From positions 38,647-102,646 of the forward strand of contig NZ_FCOA02000027.1 in the NCBI RefSeq assembly GCF_001544875.2: 64,000 nucleotides of DNA, given 5' to 3'. The stretch is from Caballeronia hypogeia (lineage in GTDB: Bacteria; Pseudomonadota; Gammaproteobacteria; Burkholderiales; Burkholderiaceae). Positions 1 through 7,809 of this stretch are shown here, in pieces. The first letter of the stretch is position 1. Every line of letters starts with the position of its first letter. Made by a program: the position numbers and the translations under genes. The notes under the pieces are model-generated. The model was not told the DNA's origin. It saw nothing but the letters and a program-made list of their open reading frames with translations, and ran no database searches.

Positions 1-443
1 CTCGTTTCGTCGTTCTTCACGTAGCCTTCTTCGTCGAGCACGCCGTCCTGGCCGTGGCTCGTGTACGGATCGAGCGCGACGTCGGTGAGCACGCCGAGCA
101 TCGGGAAGTTTTTCTTCAACTCGCGCACGGCGCGCGGAATCAGGCCTTCGGGATTGGTGGCTTCGCGGCCATCCGGCGTCTTGAGCGACGGCTCGATAGC
201 CGGGAACAGCGACAGCACCGGCACGCCCAGTTCGACGCACTGCTCGGCGACCTTCATCAGCAGGTCGACGGACGTGCGCTCGACGCCGGGCATCGACGCG
301 ACATCTTGCCGCACGTTCGTTCCCTCGACGATGAACACCGGATAAATGAGATCGTTCGTCGTGAGGACATTTTCGCGCATCAGCCGACGCGAGAAGTCAT
401 CGCGGCGCATGCGGCGCGGGCGATGGTGGGGATAGAAGCTCAT
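1..443 (-). CDS. hemB: Delta-aminolevulinic acid dehydratase (porphobilinogen synthase), 5' part only
   Basis: The gene runs off the left edge; the first 147 codons are visible. Translating the minus strand from the ATG at 443 gives a protein starting MSFYPHHRPRRMRRDDFSRR and containing DLIYPVFIVEG, MPGVERTS, LFPAIEP and LTDVALDPYTSHGQDG, all typical of HemB. The enzyme condenses two 5-aminolevulinate molecules to porphobilinogen in cytosolic heme synthesis. The DVALDPYTSHGQDG segment is the conserved region bearing the aspartate and histidine near the active site. The promoter should lie in 444-570, shared with a divergent small-RNA candidate. The C-terminal half, including the Schiff-base lysine, lies outside the window, so intactness cannot be judged. 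Confidence 0.95.
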   Translation of the reverse strand, partial: MSFYPHHRPRRMRRDDFSRRLMRENVLTTNDLIYPVFIVEGTNVRQDVASMPGVERTSVDLLMKVAEQCVELGVPVLSLFPAIEPSLKTPDGREATNPEGLIPRAVRELKKNFPMLGVLTDVALDPYTSHGQDGVLDEEGYVKNDET

Positions 444-569
444 GGTTCGACTCGAATTGGATGGTCTTCAGGGGAGGTCGAAAACGTGTTTCGAAACGCG
501 TAAAGCCTTGCCGAACAAGTACTTGGCGGCGTCTGAAACCGTTTTGAGACAATGGTATATCATACCGAT

Positions 570-673
570 CGAGCGAGGCGCTTGCCGCCGGACTCCCCGC
601 TTCTCCTCCCTGAGCGGGTGCCTGTCGATATTCGATTAGGCTATTAACCCGCCGTCATGCGGCGGGTTTTTTT
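570..673 (+). ncRNA. Candidate small RNA with anti-Shine-Dalgarno-like hairpin loop
   Basis: The hemB-engB intergenic region holds three consecutive hairpins on the plus strand and no credible ORF. Hairpin 1 is CCCGCT (596-601) pairing with AGCGGG (613-618), exposing the loop TCTCCTCCCTG, which contains UCCUCC as in the 3' end of 16S rRNA. Hairpin 2 is GCCT (620-623) with AGGC (638-641), with internal TCGA/TCGA pairing. Hairpin 3 is CCCGCCG (648-654) with CGGCGGG (660-666), followed by seven T residues, a Rho-independent terminator. A weak promoter may lie just upstream (-10 TATCAT at 558-563). The shape recalls the conserved 'Betaproteobacteria toxic small RNA' class; that match is from memory and needs a covariance-model search. 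The 5' end is only an estimate. Confidence 0.65.
648..673 (+). terminator. Rho-independent terminator of the sRNA candidate
   Basis: A 7-bp G+C stem, CCCGCCG/CGGCGGG, with loop TCATG, is followed by T7. The U tract is on the plus strand, so it ends plus-strand transcription rather than engB, which reads on the minus strand toward it. Confidence 0.85.
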
Positions 674-696
674 ATGCCGCCGCCATTCGGCGAACG

Positions 697-1359
697 TCAC
701 TCGGCGGCGTCTTCTTCCGCGTTCTTGCCCGCTTCCTCAGGGATCAGCCAGCTTTCGATCTTTTCATGCGCTTCATCGAGACCCACGCGCTTCATCGCGG
801 AGAAAAGCTGCGTGGTCAGCTCGCCGCGATAACCCGCGTCCCTGAATTCAGCGAAAGACTTCTTGGTCGCGCGCAGGGCGTTGGTCATCTCCTGTCGCGT
901 CAATTTGTCGCATTTTGTGAGGAGCGCGTGGATCGGCTTACCGGTGGGCGCGAACCAGTCGATCATGATGCGATCGAGATCGGTCAGCGGGCGGCGCGAA
1001 TCCATCATCAGGATCATGCCGCACAGTTGCGCGCGGCTCTGCAGATACGTGGACAGCAGCCGTTGCCAGTGCTCTTTCGCGGCGCCCGGCACTTCGGCGT
1101 AACCGTAGCCCGGAAGATCGACGAGAAAGCCGGTCGGCGCGTCTTGCGGGCCGACCGAAAAGTAATTGATGTGCTGCGTGCGCCCCGGTGTCTTGCTCGC
1201 GAACGCGAGCCGCTTCTGGTTGCACAACACGTTGATAGCGGTCGATTTACCCGCGTTGGAACGTCCACCAAAGGCGATTTCGGGCTGCGGCGTGGGCGGC
1301 AGGTCGCGCAGATGATTGACGGTCGTGAAGAAGCGGGATTGGTGAAGCAGAAATGACAT
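697..1359 (-). CDS. engB: Ribosome biogenesis GTP-binding protein YsxC/EngB
   Basis: A 220-residue TrmE-Era-EngA-YihA class GTPase needed for late 50S subunit assembly in the cytoplasm. G-motifs are in order: P-loop GRSNAGKS (about 32-39), switch region TPGRTQ (57-62), DLPGYG (81-86) and TKCD (148-151). The open frame extends upstream to 1497, but the family start is MSFLLHQSRFF at 1359; the upstream residues lack conservation-like character. The C-terminus is acidic (EEAGKNAEEDAAE). The gene is divergent from the cytochrome c4 gene and convergent with the sRNA candidate. Confidence 0.95.
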   Translation of the reverse strand: MSFLLHQSRFFTTVNHLRDLPPTPQPEIAFGGRSNAGKSTAINVLCNQKRLAFASKTPGRTQHINYFSVGPQDAPTGFLVDLPGYGYAEVPGAAKEHWQRLLSTYLQSRAQLCGMILMMDSRRPLTDLDRIMIDWFAPTGKPIHALLTKCDKLTRQEMTNALRATKKSFAEFRDAGYRGELTTQLFSAMKRVGLDEAHEKIESWLIPEEAGKNAEEDAAE

Positions 1360-1542
1360 TGGCGGACCCAATCGAGTGAGGGGTGAATACCAGAAGCCTT
1401 GAGAAGCCGGCGAATACTGGGCATGCCCCGACTGGCGTCTTTGCGTGTAGCGGGTTATTGTACAATACGACGGATTTTTAAAGATCAGCACGGGCACGCA
1501 AGACCCACGCCGCAGGCTTCACCCACAGCTTTGCACGGGATC

Positions 1543-1581
1543 GGAGTAAGGCGCTAAAGCGCCAACTCTTATCGACAGGAG
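1543..1581 (+). repeat. Copy 1 of a ~38-nt structured motif (upstream of cytochrome c4)
   Basis: This 39-nt segment starts GGAGTAAG, continues with the hairpin GGCGCTAAAGCGCC and ends TCGACAGGAG. A close relative lies at 35921-35959, just before thiO, with the same order: GGAG-AA, a GCGC hairpin, then TCGACAGGAG. The two copies differ by about six substitutions and one indel. Both lie on the plus strand in leaders of plus-strand genes. Function unknown; it could be a dispersed element or a cis-acting RNA. Confidence 0.5.
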
Positions 1582-1709
1582 CGAGACAGTTTCGGGGCAC
1601 TTTTTGAGCCTCTTCGTTCAGCGAGTTCGGGTATCTTGCGGCGATAATCGGTCGCCGTCGTTTTTTGCAGAACCTCACATTCTCACAAGACGAAAAACAG
1701 GGTACGCGA

Positions 1710-2384
1710 ATGAACCGACTGTACAGGTCTCTGGTGGTGATTCGGGCAGCGGCGGCTTTCGGTGCAGGTTTGAGTGGTTTAGCGGTAGCGGTGTCAGCGA
1801 GCGCGGCGGAACCCGCGCAACCGGCGAAGCCGGATGTGGCGAGGGGGCAGGCCATCGCAACCCAGGTGTGCGCGGCGTGTCACGCAGCGGACGGAAACAG
1901 TGCCGGAGCGGCGTTTCCGAAACTCGCGGGCCAGCACGCGGAATACATCGTCAAGCAACTGAAGGATTACAAGACGCAGCCGGGCGCGAAGGCACCGGCG
2001 CGCAACAATCCGATCATGGCGGGCATAGCGGGCGCGCTGTCGGATCAGGACATGTTGAACGTCGCGACATACTTCTCCCAGCAGAAGGCCAAGCCCAACT
2101 ACGCGCGCGACAAGAATGACGTCGCGCTGGGTCAGAAGATTTATCGCGGCGGCATCGCGGACAAGGGCGTGCCGGCGTGCGCGGCGTGCCACGGCGCGAC
2201 GGGCATGGGCATTCCGGTGCAGTATCCGCGGCTGTCGTGGCAGTGGGGCGATTACACGGTGGCCCAGTTGAACGCCTTCGCATCGGGGCAGCGCAACAAC
2301 AGCGAGCCGATGCACCAGATTTCCTCGCGCCTGAACGAAGCGGAGATGAAGGCGGTGGCGGATTACATCGCCGGTTTGCATTAA
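1710..2384 (+). CDS. Diheme cytochrome c4
   Basis: A 224-residue periplasmic c-type cytochrome with a Sec-type signal peptide (MNRLYRSL followed by an Ala-rich hydrophobic stretch to about residue 33). It has two CxxCH heme sites, CAACH at 54-58 and CAACH at 157-161. Met103 (NPIM) and Met201 (SEPM) are the probable axial ligands. The symmetric two-domain layout is that of cytochrome c4, which carries electrons from the bc1 complex (petABC at 59675-62457) to terminal oxidases. The ATG at 1710 is preferred over an in-frame codon at 1665 because it begins the signal peptide. resB and ccsB, its likely heme-attachment machinery, lie immediately downstream after a terminator. Confidence 0.93.
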   Translation: MNRLYRSLVVIRAAAAFGAGLSGLAVAVSASAAEPAQPAKPDVARGQAIATQVCAACHAADGNSAGAAFPKLAGQHAEYIVKQLKDYKTQPGAKAPARNNPIMAGIAGALSDQDMLNVATYFSQQKAKPNYARDKNDVALGQKIYRGGIADKGVPACAACHGATGMGIPVQYPRLSWQWGDYTVAQLNAFASGQRNNSEPMHQISSRLNEAEMKAVADYIAGLH

Positions 2385-2483
2385 CCGCAGCAAGCAGCGT
2401 CCAGCGGTTCCCAGCCAACACGGGAGCCGCCCACAAACACGAAGCCGGTCCCGGATATCCGAGAAGACCGGCGCGAAAACAAG

Positions 2484-2534
2484 AAAAGGGTGGGACGTCG
2501 GTCTGTCAGACCGCCAGCGTCTCCACCCTTTTTT
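2484..2534 (+). terminator. Rho-independent terminator after cytochrome c4
   Basis: AAAAGGGTGG (2484-2493) pairs with CCACCCTTTT (2523-2532), with six T residues at 2529-2534. A smaller inner hairpin CGGTCT/AGACCG sits in the loop. It lies between the cytochrome c4 stop and the resB start, so it likely limits read-through into resB. Confidence 0.85.
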
Positions 2535-2554
2535 GCTGTCCAGTCGGAGTTTGA

Positions 2555-4780
2555 ATGAGCGTCACCACATCGGGTATGCAGTCGAAGTCGAGTCGCCGCG
2601 CAGTCAGGCATTTCGTCGAACTCGTGAGTTCCATGCGCTTCGCCATCGCGCTGCTGGTCATCCTGGCGATCGCGAGCATCATCGGCACGGTGCTCACGCA
2701 GGACGATCCGTATCCCAACTACGTCAATCAGTTTGGCCCGTTCTGGGCGGACATCTTCCGGGGCTTGAGCATCTACACCGTGTATAGCGCATGGTGGTTC
2801 ATGCTGATCCTCATCTTCCTCGTGATCTCGGTTTCGCTGTGCGTGATCCGCAACAGCCCGAAGATGATCGCGGACATCAAGAGCTGGAAGGATCGCGTGC
2901 ACGAAGGTGGCCTGCGCGCGTTCCACCACAAGGGCGAGTTCACGGTTTCGAGCAACCGCGCGCAGACGGCCGCGACGCTCGAGCGTCTCGCCGCCAAGAT
3001 GGGCTATCGCACCGTCACGCGGCAGACCGACAACGGAGCGACGCTCATCGCGGGCAAGCGCGGCGCGATGACGAAGATCGGATATATCTCGGCGCATCTG
3101 GCGATCGTCGTGATCTGCATCGGCGGGCTGCTCGACAGCAATCTGCCCATCAAGCTGCAGATGTGGATGTTCAACAAGACGCCGATCAACTCCAACGCCG
3201 TTATCAACGACATTCCGCCGGAGCATCGCCTGTCCACGTCGAACCCGACGTTCCGCGGCTACGCGTGGGTGCCGGAAGGGCAATACGTCGGCACGGCGAT
3301 TCTGAACCAGCAGGACGGCTCGATCATTCAGGATCTGCCGTTCTCCATTCAGCTCAACAAGTTCATCGTCGATTACTACTCGACCGGCATGCCGAAGCTC
3401 TTCGCGAGTGACATCGTCGTGATCGATCACAAGACCGGCAAACGCATTCCGGCGCGCGTCGAGGTGAACAAGCCGTTCACGTACGACGGCGTGTCGATCT
3501 ATCAGTCGAGCTTTCAGGACGGTGGCTCGAAGCTCGAAATGACCGCGTGGCCGATGACCGGCGGCAGCGCGAAGACCGCGCCGTTCAGCGGCACGATCGG
3601 CGGCACGGCGCCCATCGGCGCGCAGTTCGTGGGCGCGCAGGGCGAGACGGTCGAGTTCACCGATTTCCGAGCGATCAACGTCGAGAACATGACCGACGGC
3701 AACGGCGCGCCCGACGCGCGCGGCGTCGGCAAGAAGGAGACGCTGCGCGACGCGTTCGACGAACGTTTAGGCTCCGGCGCGAAAACCTCGAAGCCGACCG
3801 ATCTGCGCAATATCGGCCCGTCGGTGCAATACAAGGTGCGCGGCACGGACGGCCAGGCGCGCGAATACAGCAACTACATGCTGCCGGTCGATGTCAGCGG
3901 CCAGCGCATGTTCCTCGCGGGCATGCGCCTGAGCCCGAACGATCCGTTCCGTTATCTGCGCATTCCCGCCGACGAGCAAGGCACCGTCAAGCAGTGGATG
4001 GATCTGCGCGCCGCGCTCGCCACGCCTGCGACGCGCGCCGAAGCGGCGCATCGTTTCGCACTGCGCTCCGTGCCGCAGGAAAACGGCGATCTTCAGAAGC
4101 ATCTGGAAGAGAGCGCCAATCGCGTGCTGAATCTGTTCGCCGGCGTGGACGAAAACGGCAAGGCAGTCGCGAATCCTCAGATGATTGGCGGTTTCCAGAG
4201 CATCGCGATGTTCATCGACCGCTCGGTGCCGAAGGGCGAGCAGGAGAAAGCCGCCGGTCTGTTGATGCGCATGCTGGAAGGCGCGATGTGGGACGTATGG
4301 CAGATTTCCCGAGAGCAAAACGGCCTTCCCGCGGCTAAAGTGGATGAGAAGAACTCGGCGTTCGTGCAGGCGTCCATCAATGCGCTTTCTGACAGCTTTC
4401 TGTACGGTTCGCCGGTCTTTCTGCAACTTGACAACTTCAAGCAGGTGCAAGCTTCGGTATTCCAGTTGACGCGCGCGCCGGGCAAGAATCTGGTGTATCT
4501 TGGCAGCCTTCTGCTGGTCGTCGGCATTTTCGCGATGTTCTACGTGCGCGAGCGCCGGCTCTGGTTCTGGCTCAAAGATGCGGGACAAGGCGGCGCGAGC
4601 GTGCTGATGGCGATGTCCACCGCGCGCCGGACCCTCGACTTCGAAAAGGAATTCGTGCGTACGCGCGCGCAGATCGCTGCGGCGCTCGGCGCGAAGCCGT
4701 CCGATCCGTCCCCGGCATCCGGCGCTGCCACGGCGCAAACGCAATCCGAGGCTTCGAGCTCGGAAGTTTCAACACGGTAA
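2555..4780 (+). CDS. resB: Cytochrome c biogenesis protein ResB (Ccs1)
   Basis: A 741-residue membrane protein of System II cytochrome c maturation, which with CcsB exports heme and attaches it to apocytochromes in the periplasm. Hydrophobic segments near the N-terminus (about 28-50 and 80-105), another near 185-205 and a last one near 650-675 (NLVYLGSLLLVVGIFAMFYV) flank a large periplasmic domain, the usual ResB topology. The C-terminal tail after FYVRERRLWFW is cytoplasmic and rich in Ala/Ser/Pro. The ATG at 2555 follows CGGAG. The stop is 4 nt before ccsB, so the two are co-transcribed. Confidence 0.94.
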   Translation: MSVTTSGMQSKSSRRAVRHFVELVSSMRFAIALLVILAIASIIGTVLTQDDPYPNYVNQFGPFWADIFRGLSIYTVYSAWWFMLILIFLVISVSLCVIRNSPKMIADIKSWKDRVHEGGLRAFHHKGEFTVSSNRAQTAATLERLAAKMGYRTVTRQTDNGATLIAGKRGAMTKIGYISAHLAIVVICIGGLLDSNLPIKLQMWMFNKTPINSNAVINDIPPEHRLSTSNPTFRGYAWVPEGQYVGTAILNQQDGSIIQDLPFSIQLNKFIVDYYSTGMPKLFASDIVVIDHKTGKRIPARVEVNKPFTYDGVSIYQSSFQDGGSKLEMTAWPMTGGSAKTAPFSGTIGGTAPIGAQFVGAQGETVEFTDFRAINVENMTDGNGAPDARGVGKKETLRDAFDERLGSGAKTSKPTDLRNIGPSVQYKVRGTDGQAREYSNYMLPVDVSGQRMFLAGMRLSPNDPFRYLRIPADEQGTVKQWMDLRAALATPATRAEAAHRFALRSVPQENGDLQKHLEESANRVLNLFAGVDENGKAVANPQMIGGFQSIAMFIDRSVPKGEQEKAAGLLMRMLEGAMWDVWQISREQNGLPAAKVDEKNSAFVQASINALSDSFLYGSPVFLQLDNFKQVQASVFQLTRAPGKNLVYLGSLLLVVGIFAMFYVRERRLWFWLKDAGQGGASVLMAMSTARRTLDFEKEFVRTRAQIAAALGAKPSDPSPASGAATAQTQSEASSSEVSTR

Positions 4781-4784
4781 GATC

Positions 4785-5990
4785 ATGGACCTTTCTCAGA
4801 CTTCCTCCCACGCATCCGCCAAGATGGAACGTCCGGCGCCGGGCGGATTGCCCGATGTCGCCACGTTCGACGACCGTCCGTTCCTGCGGCGCCTCACGCC
4901 CATCGACTGGCTGTTCGCCCTCGCGATGGTCGCGGGCGCGGGCTTCGCGCTGAATCGCTATCACGCGTACATGGACGTGTACGACACGGCCGTGCTGATC
5001 GGCGCGGTGCCGACTTTTACTGTGCTCGGCTGGCGCTGGAAACCAGTGCGTCTGCTGATCGCGATGATCGCGATCATGTCGCTCTTCTCGATCCAGCTCT
5101 ACCAGCACGATCTGGCGCGCGCCGACACCAATTTCTTCCTCAAGTACTTCCTGTCGAGCCAGTCCGCGATCCTGTGGATGAGCGCGCTGTTCATCCTCGC
5201 GACGCTGTTCTACTGGATCGGCCTCGTGACGCGCTCGCAGACCGGAGGCGCGATCGGCTCGCGCATGACCTGGGTCGCGGTGCTGATGGGCTTCACCGGC
5301 ATGATGGTGCGCTGGTACGAGTCGTACATGATCGGCACGGACGTCGGTCATATTCCGATCTCGAATCTGTATGAAGTGTTCGTGCTGTTCTGCCTGATCA
5401 CGTCGCTGTTCTATCTCTACTACGAGCAGCATTATTCGACGCGCGCGCTGGGCGCGTTCGTGCTACTCGTGATCAGCGCGGCGGTCGGGTTCCTGATGTG
5501 GTATTCGATCGCCCGCGACGCGCAGCAGATTCAGCCGCTCGTGCCCGCGCTGCAAAGCTGGTGGATGAAGATCCACGTGCCGGCGAACTTCATCGGTTAC
5601 GGCAGCTTCGCGCTCTCCGCGATGGTGTCCGTCGCGTATCTCGGGAAGCAGCGCGGCTTCATGGCGGATCGCCTGCCGTCGCTCGAAGTGCTCGACGACG
5701 TGATGTACAAGTCGATCGCCGTCGGTTTCGCGTTCTTCACCATCGCGACGATTCTCGGCGCGCTGTGGGCCGCGGAAGCGTGGGGCGGCTACTGGAGCTG
5801 GGACCCGAAGGAAACCTGGGCGCTGATCGTCTGGCTGAACTACGCGGCGTGGCTGCACATGCGCCTGATGAAGGGCCTGCGCGGCGCGGCGGCGGCATGG
5901 TGGGCGCTCACCGGCCTGGTCGTCACGACGTTCGCGTTCCTCGGCGTGAACATGTTCCTCTCGGGCTTGCACAGCTACGGCAAGCTCTGA
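4785..5990 (+). CDS. ccsB: Cytochrome c-type biogenesis protein CcsB (CcsA family)
   Basis: A 401-residue polytopic membrane protein that pairs with ResB. The diagnostic tryptophan-rich heme-handling motif is visible as WGGYWSWDPKETWAL near residues 326-340, within a run of transmembrane helices. Histidines in GHIPISNLYE and in KIHVPANFIGYG fit the conserved heme ligands. The N-terminal soluble stretch of about 40 residues precedes the first helix (DWLFALAMVAGAGFAL). A terminator follows at 6014-6045, ending the resB-ccsB unit. Confidence 0.93.
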   Translation: MDLSQTSSHASAKMERPAPGGLPDVATFDDRPFLRRLTPIDWLFALAMVAGAGFALNRYHAYMDVYDTAVLIGAVPTFTVLGWRWKPVRLLIAMIAIMSLFSIQLYQHDLARADTNFFLKYFLSSQSAILWMSALFILATLFYWIGLVTRSQTGGAIGSRMTWVAVLMGFTGMMVRWYESYMIGTDVGHIPISNLYEVFVLFCLITSLFYLYYEQHYSTRALGAFVLLVISAAVGFLMWYSIARDAQQIQPLVPALQSWWMKIHVPANFIGYGSFALSAMVSVAYLGKQRGFMADRLPSLEVLDDVMYKSIAVGFAFFTIATILGALWAAEAWGGYWSWDPKETWALIVWLNYAAWLHMRLMKGLRGAAAAWWALTGLVVTTFAFLGVNMFLSGLHSYGKL

Positions 5991-6013
5991 TTGGCCGACG
6001 TCGACGCGAAAAG

Positions 6014-6045
6014 AACCGCCATGCATCGCGCTGGCGGTTTTTTTT
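6014..6045 (+). terminator. Rho-independent terminator after ccsB
   Basis: AACCGCCA (6014-6021) pairs with TGGCGGTT (6032-6039) across a 10-nt loop, followed by an eight-T tract. It separates resB-ccsB from msrP-msrQ. Confidence 0.9.
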
Positions 6046-6124
6046 CGTTTTGCGCTGGAATACGGGTATTGAATCTGCTGTTCTCCTCGTATGGGCGATC
6101 AGCGCCGCAATGGAAGGAATGCAC

Positions 6125-7114
6125 ATGTGGATCAGACGAAACCGCCATCTCTACGGCGGTGATATCGCGGGTCATGAAATCACACCGCGCGAAGTGTTTG
6201 AAAATCGCCGCCGCGCGCTGCGCTCGCTCGGCGCGCTGGCGGCGACCGGTCTTGCCGGCGCGAGCGGCATCGCGCACGCGACGCTGACATCGCCCGACGC
6301 GAAAGGCCAGAAGCTCGCCGCGACGACGAACCCGAAATTCGTTGCGATCGACAAGCCCACGCCGTTCAAGGACATCACCTCGTACAACAACTTCTACGAG
6401 TTCGGCACCGACAAGGGCGATCCCGCCGATCACGCGGGCACGCTGCGGCCGCGGCCGTGGAAGGTGTCGGTGGAAGGCGCGATCAAGAATCCGAAGGTCT
6501 ACGACATCGATGAAATTCTGAAGCTCGCGCCGCTCGAAGAACGCGTGTACCGGCTGCGCTGCGTCGAAGGCTGGTCGATGGTGATTCCGTGGATCGGCGT
6601 CTCGCTGTCGGAGCTGATCAAGCGCGCCGAGCCGACGGGCAACGCGAAGTACGTGCAGTTCATCACGCTCGCCGATGCCTCGCAGATGCCCGGACTTTCC
6701 ACGCCCATCCTCGAATGGCCGTACTCCGAAGGTCTGCGCATGGACGAAGCGATGAATCCGCTCACGCTGCTCACGGTCGGCCTGTATGGCGAAGTGCTGC
6801 CGAATCAGAACGGCGCGCCGGTGCGCGTCGTGGTGCCGTGGAAGTACGGCTTCAAGAGCGCGAAGTCGCTGGTGAAGATCCGCTTCGTCGAGAAGCAGCC
6901 GCCGACGAGCTGGAACCTCTACGCGCCGACCGAATACGGCTTCTATTCGAACGTGAACCCAAACGTCGATCATCCGCGCTGGAGCCAGGCGACGGAGCGG
7001 CGCATCGGCGAAGACGGCTTCTTTCAGCCGAAGCGCAAGACGCTGATGTTCAACGGTTACGGCGATCAGGTCGCGTCCTTGTATCAGGGCATGGATCTGA
7101 AGAAGAACTTCTGA
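6125..7114 (+). CDS. msrP: Protein-methionine-sulfoxide reductase catalytic subunit MsrP (YedY)
   Basis: A 329-residue periplasmic molybdopterin enzyme that reduces methionine sulfoxide in envelope proteins, using electrons from MsrQ. A twin-arginine signal is visible: NRRRALRSLGALAATGLAGA (28-46 region). The molybdenum-binding cysteine lies in YRLRCVEGW (Cys146). The start chosen is the ATG at 6125, with AAGGA six nucleotides upstream; the ATG at 6119 overlaps that ribosome-binding site. The stop overlaps the msrQ start by one nucleotide. Tat export fits the tatABC genes at 55723-57345. Confidence 0.95.
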   Translation: MWIRRNRHLYGGDIAGHEITPREVFENRRRALRSLGALAATGLAGASGIAHATLTSPDAKGQKLAATTNPKFVAIDKPTPFKDITSYNNFYEFGTDKGDPADHAGTLRPRPWKVSVEGAIKNPKVYDIDEILKLAPLEERVYRLRCVEGWSMVIPWIGVSLSELIKRAEPTGNAKYVQFITLADASQMPGLSTPILEWPYSEGLRMDEAMNPLTLLTVGLYGEVLPNQNGAPVRVVVPWKYGFKSAKSLVKIRFVEKQPPTSWNLYAPTEYGFYSNVNPNVDHPRWSQATERRIGEDGFFQPKRKTLMFNGYGDQVASLYQGMDLKKNF

Positions 7115-7758
7115 TGTCGAGCGCAACGGATATCAAAGGTGTTCGTGCGCGCGTGGCGTCGCCGCCGCGCTGGGTCGCGCCGGTCAAGATCGCGGTGTTC
7201 GTGGCGATGCTGTTTCCGCTCGCGCGTCTCGTGTTCCTCGGTGTCAACGGCGGTCTGGGCGCCAATCCGATCGAGTTCATCACGCGCTCCACCGGCCTCT
7301 GGACGCTCGTATATCTCTGCATCACGCTGGCGATCACGCCCCTGCGACGCATGACCGGCATCACGGCGCTCGCGCGCTTTCGCCGGATGATCGGCCTGTA
7401 CGCGTTCTTCTTCGCGGTGATGCACTTCACGACCTACATCTGGTTCGACAAATGGTTCGATGTCGCCGAGATGGTGAAGGACATCGGCAAGCGGCCGTTC
7501 ATCACGGTCGGCTTCGCGGCATTCGTGCTGCTGATACCGCTCGCCGCGACGTCCCCGAAAGCGATGGTGCGCAAGCTCGGGCGACGCTGGCAGATCTTGC
7601 ATCGCGCGATCTATCTCATCGCCGCGCTCGCGATCCTGCATTTCTGGTGGATGAAGGCAGGCAAGCACGATCTCGAGTTGCCGAAGATTTATGGCTCGAT
7701 AGTGATCGTGTTGCTGGGCTGGCGTGTGATCGCCTGGCTGAAAACACGACGGGCATAA
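7114..7758 (+). CDS. msrQ: Protein-methionine-sulfoxide reductase heme-binding subunit MsrQ (YedZ)
   Basis: A 214-residue inner-membrane b-heme protein that passes quinol electrons to MsrP. The sequence is mostly transmembrane helices (VAPVKIAVFVAMLFPLARLV, GLWTLVYLCITLAITPLRRM, then others) with the ferric-reductase-like histidines in FAVMHFTTYIWFD and LHRAIYLIAALAILHFWWM. The start ATG overlaps the msrP stop by one base (TGATG), so the pair is translationally coupled. It converges with lysA, and both share a bidirectional terminator. Confidence 0.94.
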   Translation: MSSATDIKGVRARVASPPRWVAPVKIAVFVAMLFPLARLVFLGVNGGLGANPIEFITRSTGLWTLVYLCITLAITPLRRMTGITALARFRRMIGLYAFFFAVMHFTTYIWFDKWFDVAEMVKDIGKRPFITVGFAAFVLLIPLAATSPKAMVRKLGRRWQILHRAIYLIAALAILHFWWMKAGKHDLELPKIYGSIVIVLLGWRVIAWLKTRRA

Positions 7759-7760
7759 AA

Positions 7761-7791
7761 AAAAAGCGATGCCCTCGGAGCATCGCTTTTT
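7761..7791. terminator. Bidirectional terminator between msrQ and lysA
   Basis: AAAAAGCGATGC pairs with GCATCGCTTTTT across a 7-nt loop. Both strands present a U tract, so it serves msrQ (plus) and lysA (minus). Confidence 0.9.
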
Positions 7792-7809
7792 CATTGGAGC
7801 ACGAAAGTT

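Noticed and set aside
54..503. Plus-strand frames over the hemB region
   Set aside because: The minus strand encodes clear HemB sequence; the plus frames are shadows.
1543..1581. Glycine riboswitch at the repeated motif (both copies)
   Set aside because: GGAGCAA and CGACAGGAG loosely recall glycine aptamers, but the conserved CTCTCAGG core and the tandem aptamer layout are missing.
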